Source: Atrina japonica
Lineage: Eukaryota > Mollusca > Bivalvia > Pterioida > Pinnidae
DNA length: 64,000 bases
Assembly (NCBI GenBank): GCA_030159075.1
Contig: BROG01000111.1
Span: forward strand, 390,001 to 454,000
Reading direction: 5' to 3'
Program-made: the position numbers and the translations under genes
Notes under the pieces: generated by a model
Told to the model about the DNA's origin: nothing
Database searches by the model: none
The model's input: the letters and a program-made list of their open reading frames with translations, nothing else
Shown here: in pieces, positions 1 to 41,079 of the stretch
How the letters are laid out: every line of letters starts with the position of its first letter
How positions within the stretch are numbered: the first letter of the stretch is position 1

Positions 1-264
1 AGTTCGGTAAGAATATGAACAGTGGATTCCCCATGTTTCGCTGCCTCTGATATTTCGTCTGTCTATTTGTGAGTTCGACCTCAGCAGTTGTGTGCTCTGC
101 GCCGTTAGGGAAAGAGAGATCGTGAGATTTTGTTATACAAACAGTGCAAAATCTCCACTCCATCATCTGCTTAGAAGGAAGTCGGATCAAACGGTCAAAG
201 GGATCAACAAAATTAAGATTTTGAAATTTTATTTGTGCTAGAATTTAGATAGAAAACCGTAAAC
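1..264 (+). other. Presumed 5' UTR and promoter-proximal sequence of the calponin-like gene
   Basis: This stretch lies directly upstream of the first coding ATG of the calponin-like gene. I see no long reading frame and no convincing TATA box in it. The transcription start cannot be fixed from sequence and may lie outside the window. There may also be a further 5' non-coding exon beyond the left edge. Confidence 0.4.
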
Positions 265-29176
<28,912 letters not shown>

Positions 29177-29676
29177 AGCTTTCGACCAATTCCTTTATTT
29201 GATTACAAAAATGAAGTTCTAATATATAATGTTAATATGAAAACTTTCGAAATATTCCTAATATGATTCTTAAAGTGATAAAAGGCAAATATTATGTGTA
29301 ACTTTATACTCGATCTGACAGTAGGAATATTAGATGCGTGCAATAACTTGTGTCGGTTTTATAAAGTAAGGAAATGTTATAAGATTTTGAATTAACGATG
29401 CGTGAATTGTGCTGATGAACATCTGGACGCTATATACCGTGAAATGACAGCAGATCTCAAGACATTATTCCTTTACAAATTTTCATTTTTATTATTCCTT
29501 TTGTTTTTATTTTCAACTCATTTGTTGACCTTCTTACCGCCCATGTTCCATTTTCCTTCATAGAAATTAATAATCATTCCAACAAGTATCATTATTTATC
29601 TATTATCATTATGCATTAACCAGAAACCAGTCTTGGGTATTTTATGTCACGATTTGGCTTAATGTTTGAAGTCCCA
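29177..29676 (+). other. Presumed 3' UTR of terminal exon D
   Basis: AT-rich non-coding DNA after the exon D stop. No other gene is seen. A candidate poly(A) signal follows at 29705. Confidence 0.4.
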
Positions 29677-29677
29677 T

Positions 29678-29841
29678 AGTTGAAGAAAAACAGTCAGTCT
29701 TTCAAATAAAAATTAGCCTGATATTTTGATATTGTTTTATTTATAGAAAAAAACATTTTACAGATAATTTATTTAAAAGATATACAAACTTTTTATGGAG
29801 TAAAAAAAGTGTATATATATATATATATATATACGTATACG

Positions 29842-29940
<99 letters not shown>

Positions 29941-30112
29941 TGGAACATCACTGTTAAGATCACCTAACTGACTTACTCAAAGTGGTCTGAGTTGTGAGGT
30001 GGTCTTTTAAGTGAGTTACTGTATCTATTAAATAATTATCAAGGGACTGGAAATTTAGGATCTGAAATGTGAGGTGGTCTCCTAAGCGAGGTGGTCTTTA
30101 TGCGAAGTTCCA

Positions 30113-30120
<8 letters not shown>
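29678..30120 (+). repeat. First copy of a ~430-bp segment repeated at 31417-31880
   Basis: Runs from GTTGAAGAAAAACAGTCAG through (TA)n (29815-29861), (GT)n (29864-29939) and a GGTGGTCTTTTAAGTGAG block to GCGAAGTTCCAATGTAT, where another TA array begins. The block with GGTGGTCT motifs resembles a dispersed element also seen near 47230, 50677 and 51868. Confidence 0.8.
29705..29710 (+). terminator. Candidate polyadenylation signal for terminal exon D
   Basis: AATAAA 529 bp after the exon D stop codon. Plausible but unverified, and it falls within the segment duplicated at 31.4 kb. Confidence 0.3.

Positions 30121-30193
<73 letters not shown>
30114..30193 (+). repeat. (TA)n microsatellite at the edge of the T-rich block
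   Basis: TA array of about 80 bp followed immediately by aberrant T/G-rich sequence. Confidence 0.95.
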
Positions 30194-30196
<3 letters not shown>

Positions 30197-31416
30197 TTGT
30201 GAGTTGTTGGTGTTGTTTTTTGGTATTTTGTGTGGTGGTTTGTTTTGTGTTTTGAGATATTTGTTGTGTTTTTAGGTTTTTTCTGCTTGTTTTTGTGAAT
30301 TTTTTTTATTTTTTTTTATTTTTTGTTTTTTGTTATGTTTTTTTTGGTTTTTTTTTTTTTGCTTTTTTTTTTTATTTTTTCATATTTATATTTTGTTGTT
30401 TTTTGTATTTTTATTATTTTTTATTATTTGTTTTTTTTTAATTTTTTTTTATTTTTTTGTTTTTTGTTTAATTTATTATTTTTGTGTGTTTGTTTTTTTT
30501 TTATTTTTAGTTTTATTTTTTTTTTGTTTTTATTTTTTAGTTTTTTAGTATTCTTTATATTTTATTTTTTTTTTGTATTTTTTGTTTTTTTTTATCTTTT
30601 TTTTTTTTGTGTTTATTTTGTTTTTTGTTGTTTTTTGTTTTTTGTTGTTGATTTTGTTTTATTTTGACATTTTTTTTTTTAACGATTTTTTTTTAGTTGT
30701 GTTTGTTTTTTTTTTGGTAGTTGGTTTTTTTTTAGTTTAGTTTGGTCGTTCTTTTAGTAGGTGTTGAGGTTTTTTTCGGAATTTTGGTTCTTTTTGTTTG
30801 TGTTTTAGTTTTTGTCTTTTATTTTATTATACTTTCTTTCTTAGATTTTTTATTAGTGTTTAATATTTTTTTTATTTATAGTTTTTTTTTTTTTTATTTT
30901 TAGTTTTTTTTAGGTTTTTTTGTTTTAGTTTATTTTTTTTTAGTTTTTTTTTTTTGTTATATTTTTTTTTCTTTTTTTTTTTAAGTTTTTTTAGTTTTTT
31001 TTCAATTTTAGTTTTAATTTTATTTTTTATTATTTTATATGTTTAGTTCTTTTTTTTTTTTTTTTTTTTAGTTTTTACCTTTTATTTTTTTATTCTTTTT
31101 ATAATATATTTATGTTTTTTATTTAGTTTATTTTTTTTTTTAGTTTATATTTTTATATTTATTTTTTTTAGTTTTTTATAGTTTTAGTTCTTTTTTTTTT
31201 TTAGATAATTATTTTTTTTAGATTTTTTTTTCCCATATTTTATTTCTTTTTTTATTTTATTTTATTTTTTTTATTTTTAGTTTTTTTTTTTAGTTTTTTT
31301 TTTTTTTAGATTTTTTTTTAGTTTTGATTTTCTTTAGTAATAGTTTTTTTTTTTTTATTTTTTGTTAGTTATTATATTTTTTTAGTAGTTTTTTTTTTTT
31401 TTTTTTAGTTTATATA
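30194..31416. other. T-rich, almost C-free low-complexity block, probable assembly or sequencing artefact
   Basis: About 1.2 kb made mainly of T runs broken by G, A and TAG, with almost no C. The open frames in it are F-rich and meaningless. It is flanked by a clean 430-bp segment on the left and an indel-laden version of the same segment on the right. That pattern fits a low-quality long-read consensus rather than genomic sequence. Confidence 0.7.
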
Positions 31417-31948
31417 AGTTGAAGAAAAAAACAGTCAGTCTTTAAAATAAAAAGTTAGCCTGATATTTTGATATTGTTTTATTTATAGAAAAAAAAACAT
31501 TTTACAGATAATTTATTTAAAAGATATACAAATTCTTTAGGGAGTAAAAAAAGTGTATATTATATATTATATATATATATATATCGTATGTATTTTATAT
31601 ATATATATGTTGTGTGTGTGTGTGTGTGGTGTGTGTGTGTGTGTGTGTGTGTCGTGTTTGTGTGCTGGTTGTGTGGACCTGTGATGGGAAAAAATCACTG
31701 TTAAGGATTCAACCTACTTGACTTCCTCAAAGTGGTCTGAGTAGTTTTGGGGGGTGGTCTTTTAAGTGGAGTTAACTGTATCTAATTAAATATTATCAAA
31801 GGACTGGAAATTTAGGATCTGAAAATGTGAGGTGGTCTCCTAGAGCGAGGTGGTCTTTTATTGCGAAGTTCCAATGTATTATTATATATATTATATATAT
31901 AGATTATATAATATATTTATATTATATATAATTATATTTTATATATAT

Positions 31949-31983
<35 letters not shown>
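31417..31983 (+). repeat. Second, error-rich copy of the 29678-30120 segment
   Basis: Follows the first copy in order (GAAGAAAAAAACAGTCAG, GATATTTTGATATTG, the GT array, the GGTGGTCT block, GCGAAGTTCCAATGTAT, the TA array). It differs mostly by single-base insertions in runs and by broken microsatellites. After its TA array, normal sequence resumes at about 31984. Confidence 0.75.
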
Positions 31984-31984
<1 letters not shown>

Positions 31985-32920
31985 GTGAAACATGGAGACT
32001 AACTCACATTTCGGGCCGTAAATGCGCAGTCTCTTCAAGAGAATATTAATAAAGTCTACACACTTGCTTAAGGTATCACTATGCCTCAACAGCAATGACG
32101 TATATTGGCCACGACTTCTCATATACATGTGACAACTATCATAAGGTAGTTTACTTCTGTATATGAAATGATCATATGTTGAACATGGTCAAGCACACGT
32201 AACCCATATAATAGTCATAAAGGCATAATACTACCTAGACGTGAAAATTTACGATAGAAAAGCCAAAATCATCACGTTTTCCATCGTATGTTCTTACTTT
32301 GTGAAACATAGTATGCACTTGAATATATTTAAACACTGTAGAAGTTTGTGTGGAAAATAAAACTGTAATCAATTTCATATACGTTAATTCAAACCATATT
32401 AATGGTATGTATTGGTATTCTTTCTATCTTTATTCAGACACGTTGAGCGCACTTCGAAGAAATGTTGTTTCTTGTGAGTTGACAATAAACAAACATCATT
32501 CTTTCCCTACAAATAAACGCACGACAAACACACACAGGGTATGATCATGAATTTATGGCGCATAAACTACCACTCCAACCATAGTCGACACCGACAGGTA
32601 GTAGATTGTTCTAGATGTGTGGAATAGTTTGAATGAGTGTTTAAATAACAAGACAAACTCTTGTTAAAAAATCTCCTTTGAACAATTTTAAGACCCTTTC
32701 TGAAATATGGATATCAATTTATCGATGATAATTCTAAAAAATATCAAAACTAAATTGACAACGAAAATTTTAATTTAAAAGAATGGCAACATCGAATATG
32801 ATACAAAATTATATACTTATTTATACAATTAATACATACATTTTGCCCTTCATGGCTACATATTTACAAATACAATGTATATCAGTTATACGACAAAGGG
32901 TAACGTAACACGTGGGTCCG

Positions 32921-34488
32921 TTATCGTGGCTTTCCAAATTCAGTCACCGAGATGGGTAATATTAATAGTTGAACTTTGATAGAGGTATTTCCAGTTTTGA
33001 AGTTTTGGATATCAACGTTGATGTAGTTACTAGGTCGGGTCCTTGTCGCTTTGTAGTCCAGTGGGCATCTTGGATTTCTAAGCACTGTAGCTGTTACAAG
33101 CGTATCATACGAATGCAGTGTTGATGATGATAGCAGCAAACACACGCTCGATATCATTTCCTGAAAATAGATCACAAAATTAATTTAGTTAAATTTCATA
33201 AACATACTACCAAAGTTATAATGCTCAAGATGATATCGTTTCTGTCAATTAGACTTCATCAGTTGAGCTCCAGTTTAAAATTTATGTGTATTTTCTAAAG
33301 AGAAAATGGTATTATACAAGGCCAAATAATATCTCTAAAAGTATAGCCGAAATCCATCTAAGAGTACCCACTGTAAAAAATGACTATCTTAGCTTTAGAA
33401 ATTTTGAATGTAAGTGATGTTATCAGTGTCAAATATTACTTTAGTATAAGATGAACAGCTGGTACCAAAATACTAGGTACTAGGTTTATGTATACCCTCG
33501 GGGAGTCAAACGGTCCACCAGCAGTGGCAACGACCTAGTGGTTATAAATTTTATAAACATACTACCAAAGTTATAATGCTCAAGACGATATCGTTTCTGT
33601 CAATTAGACTTTATCATTTGAGCTCCAGTTTTTAAATGAGAAACTCAGAAACACGGGATGCGTCTTTGAAATAATTATATATATATATTCAAGTACATAT
33701 TAAGTAGAGAGGGATTAACATAACAATGCAATGAATGTCATTTTAAGTAAATACAAAACGTTCATGATAAAATCAGAAATAATCTTATGGCATTCAGTAA
33801 AATTCATTGAAATAGCACTTATATGTCGTTTATTAAAAAGGATAAACAGAAGTAATCTCAATTTTGTGAAAACATTAATTCCAGGGCTCGAAGCCACCAA
33901 ATTTACTCTATACTCAAGCCCACTAATTTTTATCATTGTTTTACCAATTGTATGCCGTCAATATTCAAACATCGTACGTGAATTTACCTCAAAATCATAA
34001 AAAGTAGGTTGAGCTTGAGAATTGAAGGAACATGGCCCTGTAACTTGTCTAAAGCTAATAATTCTTTATAATTGTATTATAAATATTATAAACAAAATAC
34101 CAAAGTTATAATGCTCAAGACGGTCGTTTCTGTGAATTAAACTTCATCAGTCATTCAGTATTGAAGTCCTAATTTCTTTTTTAAATAGTTAAAAATCGGA
34201 AATTAAGATATTTCAAGCACAGCTGTTTGTATTCTGTGGGTGTAAGCATTTAAGAATGTTTTATCATTTTTCACATTTTGATAAAACCCCTATTTCACTC
34301 TTTGTAATTATCTGGTTTATCAAAAGGGGACAACAGAATAAACAGTCCCCTGTGTAAAGGTGGTACTGAAGCCATTTAAAGACGATTAACAGAAAAACAC
34401 ATGTAATTAAATTTTTTTAGAAATAAATTCAGTATTTGCAAAAGAAAAACTAAAAGAACTTTTTTCTAGTTACCTTGACTAGCTCCAT
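32921..34488 (-). CDS. Tentative two-exon gene for an 84-residue secreted protein
   Basis: Minus strand. Exon 1 (34488 down to 34474) reads ATG GAG CTA GTC AAG and meets a GTAACT donor in phase 0; the ATG context is favourable (gccagaATGg). Exon 2 (33160 down to 32921) starts after an ATCTATTTTCAG acceptor and continues E-M-I-S-S-V-C-L-L-L-S-S-S to a TAA stop. The joined start looks like a short signal peptide, with a possible cut near L-H-S/Y-D. The mature part, about 62 residues, is mostly polar with one cysteine in its N-terminal half. I do not recognise a family. The intron contains copies of a dispersed repeat. The evidence is splice-site fit plus an N-terminal hydrophobic stretch only; it may be chance. 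Confidence 0.3.
33202..34148 (+). repeat. Three copies of a dispersed repeat (family R1)
   Basis: Copies at about 33202-33340, 33553-33635 and 34082-34148 share ACCAAAGTTATAATGCTCAA, then TCGTTTCTGTCAATTAGAC and, in the first two, GAGCTCCAG. Related copies lie near 14930, 15975, 18908, 19565 (reverse) and 35285. Non-coding. Confidence 0.8.
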
Positions 34489-36740
34489 TCTGGCCCTGTA
34501 TGTTTGATGCTGTATGTCCACTTTGCTACTATGTAGAATTCGCCAACTTTTTGTTTAAAAACAACCATTCGACACAAACTACAACTGTGTATGGAACTGT
34601 CTTCAATCAGTGCAATAGGGGTTTCTGGAATTGTTTCCATTTTTTGAGTTGGTAAGACAACGGACATTTCTGATATATAATAAAGATTGCTGTCTCAGTT
34701 AGATAGTGATAAAACACGAATGAAGTGTATCATCATCTCGATCCCAATTTATACAGATCGGAATCATTGAAATTAAAGTCATAAGTCTATATCTATTACA
34801 ATACCCAGTATTGTCACTCAGAGGCGCCAAATCTTTGGTTTCGTGGGAGTAAAATTGGATATTCTAATTAGCTCTTGAACGAATCCTTTATTGTTTTTGA
34901 CGACATTTAAAGAATTCCAATTGTTTCAAGACTTAACCTTTAAACTTATATTCTCCCAGACTATGTTATGATACCGGACACAAAGGCTTCGTTTCAAGCT
35001 TTCATAACAATGATAATAAATTAATTCGAATTTGCAAACTTGAAGGCTTGTCAGATTATCATAACTGAACTGGAACAAAACTGACATGAAAACAAATAAA
35101 TTGAACAGTCAAGGTCGTTGTTGACTCTCTCATTTTCTTCTTTCATTGTGGAATAATTTCGGTTTCATCATTAATATTTTTCTGTTCGTATAATTGTGAC
35201 TCTTAAAAACATTTCTTGTCTTTGAAACATTTTTTTCTAAACTAGCATTTATTGTTTGCCCAGAGTGTCTCAATAAACTACGAAAGTTGAGCTCCAGTAA
35301 AAAAAACATTTTAGATGACGATTTGTAATCAAATAATTATTGTATTAATTAATGTATATGCAAATTAAAAAACAAAATGGTTTATTTTTATATTATGCTA
35401 ATGTAGATGTATCTTGTAAATATATATATTCCAAATATAATGCTGTTTGATAATATGTGGCGTCAACTCTAATGCTAAAAGGGACTTTTCTATTTTAAGA
35501 TCAAAGAAAGATAAGATATTTATAGTATCCCGCGCTCCACAAATACTATAACAATTTATGGAAATGAAATGTTAATAAATAATGCATGCAGAATATATTT
35601 CACGTCAGAATCTAAAACGTAAACATACCAATACTTTGAATATTTAAATTTTCTTGTCCATACACACTAACAATTATGATCAGTACAAAATAAATCAGGT
35701 CAGTTAGTTCAAGTAAATGCTGCTAAGGTGTGCTGACTTTTTTCTATTTAATAATCTAGTATTATCACTTATTTTTGTTGAAAATTGTATATCAACAGTT
35801 TTACTTGCAAGATTTAACAAATAAATTATCGGTCTATCAACTGATCTTTTGGATGAGAATTTAAACCTTGTTACGGCGGGAAATGCAATTTTGTCAAGGA
35901 GCCTTCAAGTTGTTGTAATTTTTTATAGCACGGGTCCAAAATGTGTGGCATTTCATCTATTGTCGGTGCATTATATTTGCTTGTGAAAATTAGTTTAAAG
36001 ACAACCATTTTTGCATCCAAATAATTTTGTCAACGTAGACACTGCATTTTAGAGAATATGTACTATTGTCATAATGTTGGCTGGCCAATGGTCAGAATGT
36101 CCATCATCTCGATGTTAAATAATGTTAACGCCAAAGTAGTCCGAAATTTTTAAGTTTATAAAAACAGAATGTTCGAGATTAAAAACACATAGAACAAACC
36201 TGGAACTGCAGTTTATAGCTTCATATATGATTGTATAACCCAGTATTCCAATGAAAAACCAAAGTTAATTAACTGATTACTTTATTTATAAATTCATTGT
36301 TTTTGCACATTTATATCTGCATCTTTCAGCTAATATAATAAACGATCTTTTTTCAAATACAGAATCAACAATATGGAATGACCATTAAAAGCTGACTAAG
36401 ACTGGTCAAAATATGTAGCGAAGGCTGATACTATGAAATGGATTCAGGACACAGCTATTTCAAAATTAAACGTTACAAAGTGGTGATATTTTATCCTTCG
36501 GATAACTTATTTCACTGCCATCATGACGATTTATCTCACCGATGATGGCGAGATCTGACAACAATATCAAAGGTTCTGACAAACGGTACAAATATAGGTA
36601 CATGCAAATTGTATCACTAGGAAGGAAGTGAATCCCGGTATATGTTTTTTGAAGTACTGTCAATGTCTGAATAAAGGTATTTATAATTATCAACCCTAAT
36701 GTGTAATTAACTACATATACTGTCTGTATATGATAAGGTA
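34489..36740. other. AT-rich DNA without recognised genes
   Basis: Apart from one short R1 fragment near 35285 I see no conserved reading frame, RNA gene or clear mobile element here. Confidence 0.5.
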
Positions 36741-36806
36741 TATATCAGTTCTCTCAGCAATCAGTGAGATGCACCAGGCGAAGTGCTATGTCAGAATATG
36801 ATAAGG

Positions 36807-37170
36807 TAACAGAATCAAGTACACACGCTTCATACTTAGACATTTTACTTAATATAAACACAGACGGGAAATTAGCAACTAAGCTATACGATAAACGCGA
36901 CGATTTCGGCTTTCCCATCGTAAAATTTCCACATTTAAGTAGTAATATCCCTCAGTCACCTGCATATGGAGTTTATATTTCACAAATGATCCGATATGCC
37001 AGGGCGTGCACAACATATGAATATTTCATATACAGAGGTAGACTACTCATTGACAATTATTGACACAAGGATATCGAAAACCGCGTTTAATGTCAACGTC
37101 AAATTTTATGGTCGGTATAATAGTCTTGTTTGCGACTACTCTGTTTCACTAAGTGAAATGTTGAGTTGCC
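36807..37170 (+). pseudogene. Decayed retroelement fragment (C-terminal, reverse-transcriptase-associated region)
   Basis: From about 36820 one frame reads S-Y-L-D-I-L-L-N-I, K-L-Y-D-K-R-D-D-F-G-F and P-A-Y-G-V-Y-I-S-Q-M-I-R-Y-A-R-A. This motif string is found at the end of reverse-transcriptase open frames in many marine invertebrate retroelements. From about 37078 the similarity continues in another frame (K-F-Y-G-R-Y, then S-V-S-L-S-E-M-L), so the copy is frameshifted, and the first frame ends in a stop near 37063. The upstream polymerase domain is absent. This is a 5'-truncated, dead copy of a retroelement. The exact clade is not certain. Confidence 0.7.
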
Positions 37171-37419
37171 TTTTCGTTGGCGGTTGTTGAGACGTCTGTA
37201 CCAATTGTGACGAGGATACACTCCTCACGTGTTTCATTGGACTTGACTGTGGACTCACGGCGGGTGTGACCGGTCGACAGGGGATGCTTACTCCTCCATG
37301 GCACCTGATCCCACCTCTTGGTTTCCAGAGGTCCGTGTTTGTCCATTTTTACCGGATTTGTATCTATGTCCTGGACATCCTATTGATTTATGCTTTGGTA
37401 TCTGAGATTTTTATATTCT
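37171..37419 (+). mobile_element. 3' tail of the same retroelement
   Basis: Contains GGTCGACAGGGGATGCTTAC, then TCCTCCATGGCACCTGATCC, then CAGAGGTCCGTGTTTGTCC. This is a non-coding tail I recognise as common in bivalve genomes. The last part, with GGATTTGTAT and TTTGGTATCTGAGATTTT, recurs at about 60330-60483. Confidence 0.65.
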
Positions 37420-37538
37420 CCCAGCAATCAGTGAGATGCATCAGGCGAAGTGCTATGTCAGAATATGATAAGATATATATCAGTCCTCACGACAGTCAGT
37501 GAGATGCACCAGGCGAAGTGCTATGTCAGAATATGATA

Positions 37539-37540
<2 letters not shown>

Positions 37541-37620
<80 letters not shown>
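37541..37620 (+). repeat. (TA)n microsatellite
   Basis: Pure TA array of 80 bp inserted between two copies of the satellite-like unit. Confidence 0.95.
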
Positions 37621-37623
<3 letters not shown>

Positions 37624-38024
37624 TCCTCTCAGCAGTCAGTGAGATGCACGCGAAGTGCTAAATGTATGAATTTGATAAGGTACGTAGGCCTATCGCATAT
37701 CAGAGGAGTCCTCACAATTGTCAATGAGATGTATATCACCGCTTAAGAAATGTTCTTCCATTAGACCACTTTTTCAAGATGTCTGGCATCAAGCCATCAA
37801 ACTTTCTCAATACTTCGATTTCAGTTCAGTTTCCATTATTTAAGATAAAAACGTCGGCTACAGACCTGATGCTGCGCCTGGGCAATTTTTGTGTACTTAT
37901 TGCATACAATGGTAAATAATGATGAAATTCATTGCCTATCTTAAAAATATAATAATTTTTGTATGGTTCAATTTATGACAATAAATATTAATATGCATAG
38001 CGAAAATATGTAAAACGCAATTAG

Positions 38025-38631
<607 letters not shown>

Positions 38632-38639
38632 ACGTCCAT

Positions 38640-40149
38640 GTATTTATTTTTATGCGAGTTATCTTCCTTTGGATAATGCAAAATGATGACGGAGAAAAAT
38701 ATGTAAAAACACATTCAAACTCCCATGGTTTTAATTGAAACTAGATATAGTTAAATGTCGTGACGCCAGGCAATCTCTGATGGCATTTAGAAACGGCAAG
38801 GCATATATGTTGTTCTGTGTTTAAATTAGATCAACCAATTTGAGCTACTCGAACTAAGTCATTTCGTACAAGTAGTTGTTAGGGAGAAATAGAAAATATA
38901 ATTATATCTCATGCATAAATCTGAATTTGAGAACTAATAGTATTTATCAAAAATTTCGATTACTTAACAAAACAATAACGTGTTGGCCCCGTGGGAACAG
39001 CGTTATAAGCAAACTGGTCCTTTGTGAGTGGCCAAATTGGTGACAAAAGATCGAAATTTATTCTAATGGAGCAAACCCTATCATCACTAAAATTTAAAGC
39101 CGAAACGGATTCGAGAAAGCGTGGATTCGGAAAGAATAATAGACGATTTACACATTAGTTCTAATTGTAATTGATAAAGCCTTGTTAATAAAACTCAGCT
39201 CTGCATTTTAACATCACTATTTGCAGCAAAAAGCTTTACACTACTGAGTATGTGATACGGACTTCAAAGATACTCTTGACGCTAGCACACTAAGGGCCTT
39301 AGTAAGGCTGCAACTGTAATATTCGGATTTATAACTTTGTTTATAATATTAAGACGGATGTGGTATAGGGTTGATAAAGAATATCCGCTGTGTAAAAGCT
39401 TAAAATATCAATAGCCATTCGTAAATATTTGGACAATTTGGGTGAATAGATGCATTCCGTTAAATGTAGCCTGTGTTCCTTCGTCGAATTAGCCAGGTTC
39501 CCAGGCTACGTTTAAGGCTGGGGCTATCGGCACGACGATCGTGCGCGTAAGTATGCTTATCCGCACGACCGACAAGACGCCATGCCCATGAAAGTTGTGC
39601 ATTCTTGATGCAGTGGTGTAGGAAGAAAATCAAAACGTGGTTTTATAAGGGGTTAGGTGTGAGGCTGGTGACAATAATCAAACATGTATATATTTTACAA
39701 ATTAAAATTTATACTTAAATTAAAACTGTTATTGCAATGCATACCTCATGAATTGTAGAGTGATGGTTTCAAGTTGGAGTGTTTTAAATAAAGCCGCCGA
39801 GCAGAATGAAGCGCGAAAAGTTTTGGAAATTTGTCTTTAATTTTTTGATTTTTTATAGAAAAATGACAGATTTTACATCTATTTTATCAGCTTTAGGCGG
39901 CACTCTCTCCCCCATCACTACACATATTTCTAAGTGTTGGATTAATTGTGAGGCAGTATTTCATTAGTTGTGTTTTACGCATCTTTCAGGTATTTTTTTT
40001 TAATTCGAATCCCTTTTTTCTGCATCCAGTCACAAAAATACGCATAGCAATCTGCTAATAAATAAGGAGGTTGGATCAGCAAAAAAAGTTACTGAAATCG
40101 AGACAGAATTTTGGCCAAGTATCCTCTATACATTGATGTATGACCTCTT
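38640..40149. other. DNA without recognised genes
   Basis: No supported exon. It includes a small inverted repeat around 39461-39513 and a stretch near 39795 with GAGCAGAATGAAGCGCGAAAA. A similar stretch (GAGCGTAACGAGGCGCGAAAA) occurs near 40720, so these are probably repeat fragments. Confidence 0.45.
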
Positions 40150-41032
40150 TATCGTTAAAAATATCGTTGATGGATTAATTCGAAAGCCCCATGAGGTATT
40201 CTCTAGCTTCCAGACACAAAAAATGGCCATCATTCCCCGTGGTCTAGGGTATGCCTCCCAGAAATGTTCAATTATTAAAGCTCAGAGAGTTGTTATATTA
40301 AAGCCCAGAGAGTTGTTATCACATTGCGACTCGTTTTTATTCCGACCAAATATTGCATTAAATTGACATGCGTATCATTTATCAAAAATGAATTAAGTAT
40401 CAGCAAACACAAATGCATGAGCATGATGAGGGAGTCCTGAATTTATTTAATTTTAAAAGTTCTGGGAAGCCTTTTTTTTATTCTAGACGTGTTGATAATG
40501 TATTTTAAAAATTGGTATGTGAGAAAGTGTGGGGAGGGGGGCACCGGTACTTGCGCCTATATACATGTAATGTGTAAATAATTGGTAAGATATAACTTAC
40601 ATTTTGATACAATGCAAAATTTGCCAAGTTAACAAATAAATTTTCATATTCATACAAGCTGAGGAAAATAAAACGAAAACTTCTTTACCGAAATGATTGG
40701 CAACAGGGAATTGTTTTGGCCGAGCGTAACGAGGCGCGAAAATTTTAACTACTGCTTTGAAAAATACAAGTATTTTTTTTAAAAATGTGGTTGTGTGATA
40801 AAAGAAATTACGTCAAAAAGTGGGGGCACAAACATACTTGTGCCCCCCCCCCCCCCCCCCCCCCCTGTTTCAAAAGTTTCAAAATTAAAATTTTTTGGTT
40901 GAACTTTTACGCTGTGTATACGATGGGAAACTCTGGCCGTTTCTGTAATTGATAAAGTTGCCGTGGCCAAATGTATAATCAAGCTTAATTTAACACTTAA
41001 ATTTGAATTAATGAACGAGTCTTTGTTAATAT

Positions 41033-41079
<47 letters not shown>

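Larger units (their letters stand above)
36745..37680 (+). repeat. Satellite-like ~65-bp unit, four copies around a retroelement fragment
   Basis: A unit with CAGTGAGATGCACCAGGCG, AAGTGCTATGTCAGAATATG and ATAAG occurs at about 36745-36806, 37420-37475, 37476-37545 and 37621-37680 (diverged). A TA array (37541-37620) separates the last two. Reverse-transcriptase-derived sequence lies between the first and second copies. Confidence 0.85.

Noticed and set aside
30323..30667. Phenylalanine-rich open frames resembling membrane proteins
   Set aside because: Produced by T homopolymers in a block that is probably a sequencing or assembly artefact.
39461..39513. Short inverted repeat TAAATGTAGCCTG / AGGCTACGTTTA
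   Set aside because: Arms of about 12 bp only; could arise by chance and no copies were noticed elsewhere in the window.
40133..40366. Frame with I-I-P-R-G-L-G-Y-A resembling an AAA-protease motif
   Set aside because: The stretch is one arm of a long inverted repeat, and its partner near 41850 has no such frame; the match is short and other motifs of the family are absent.
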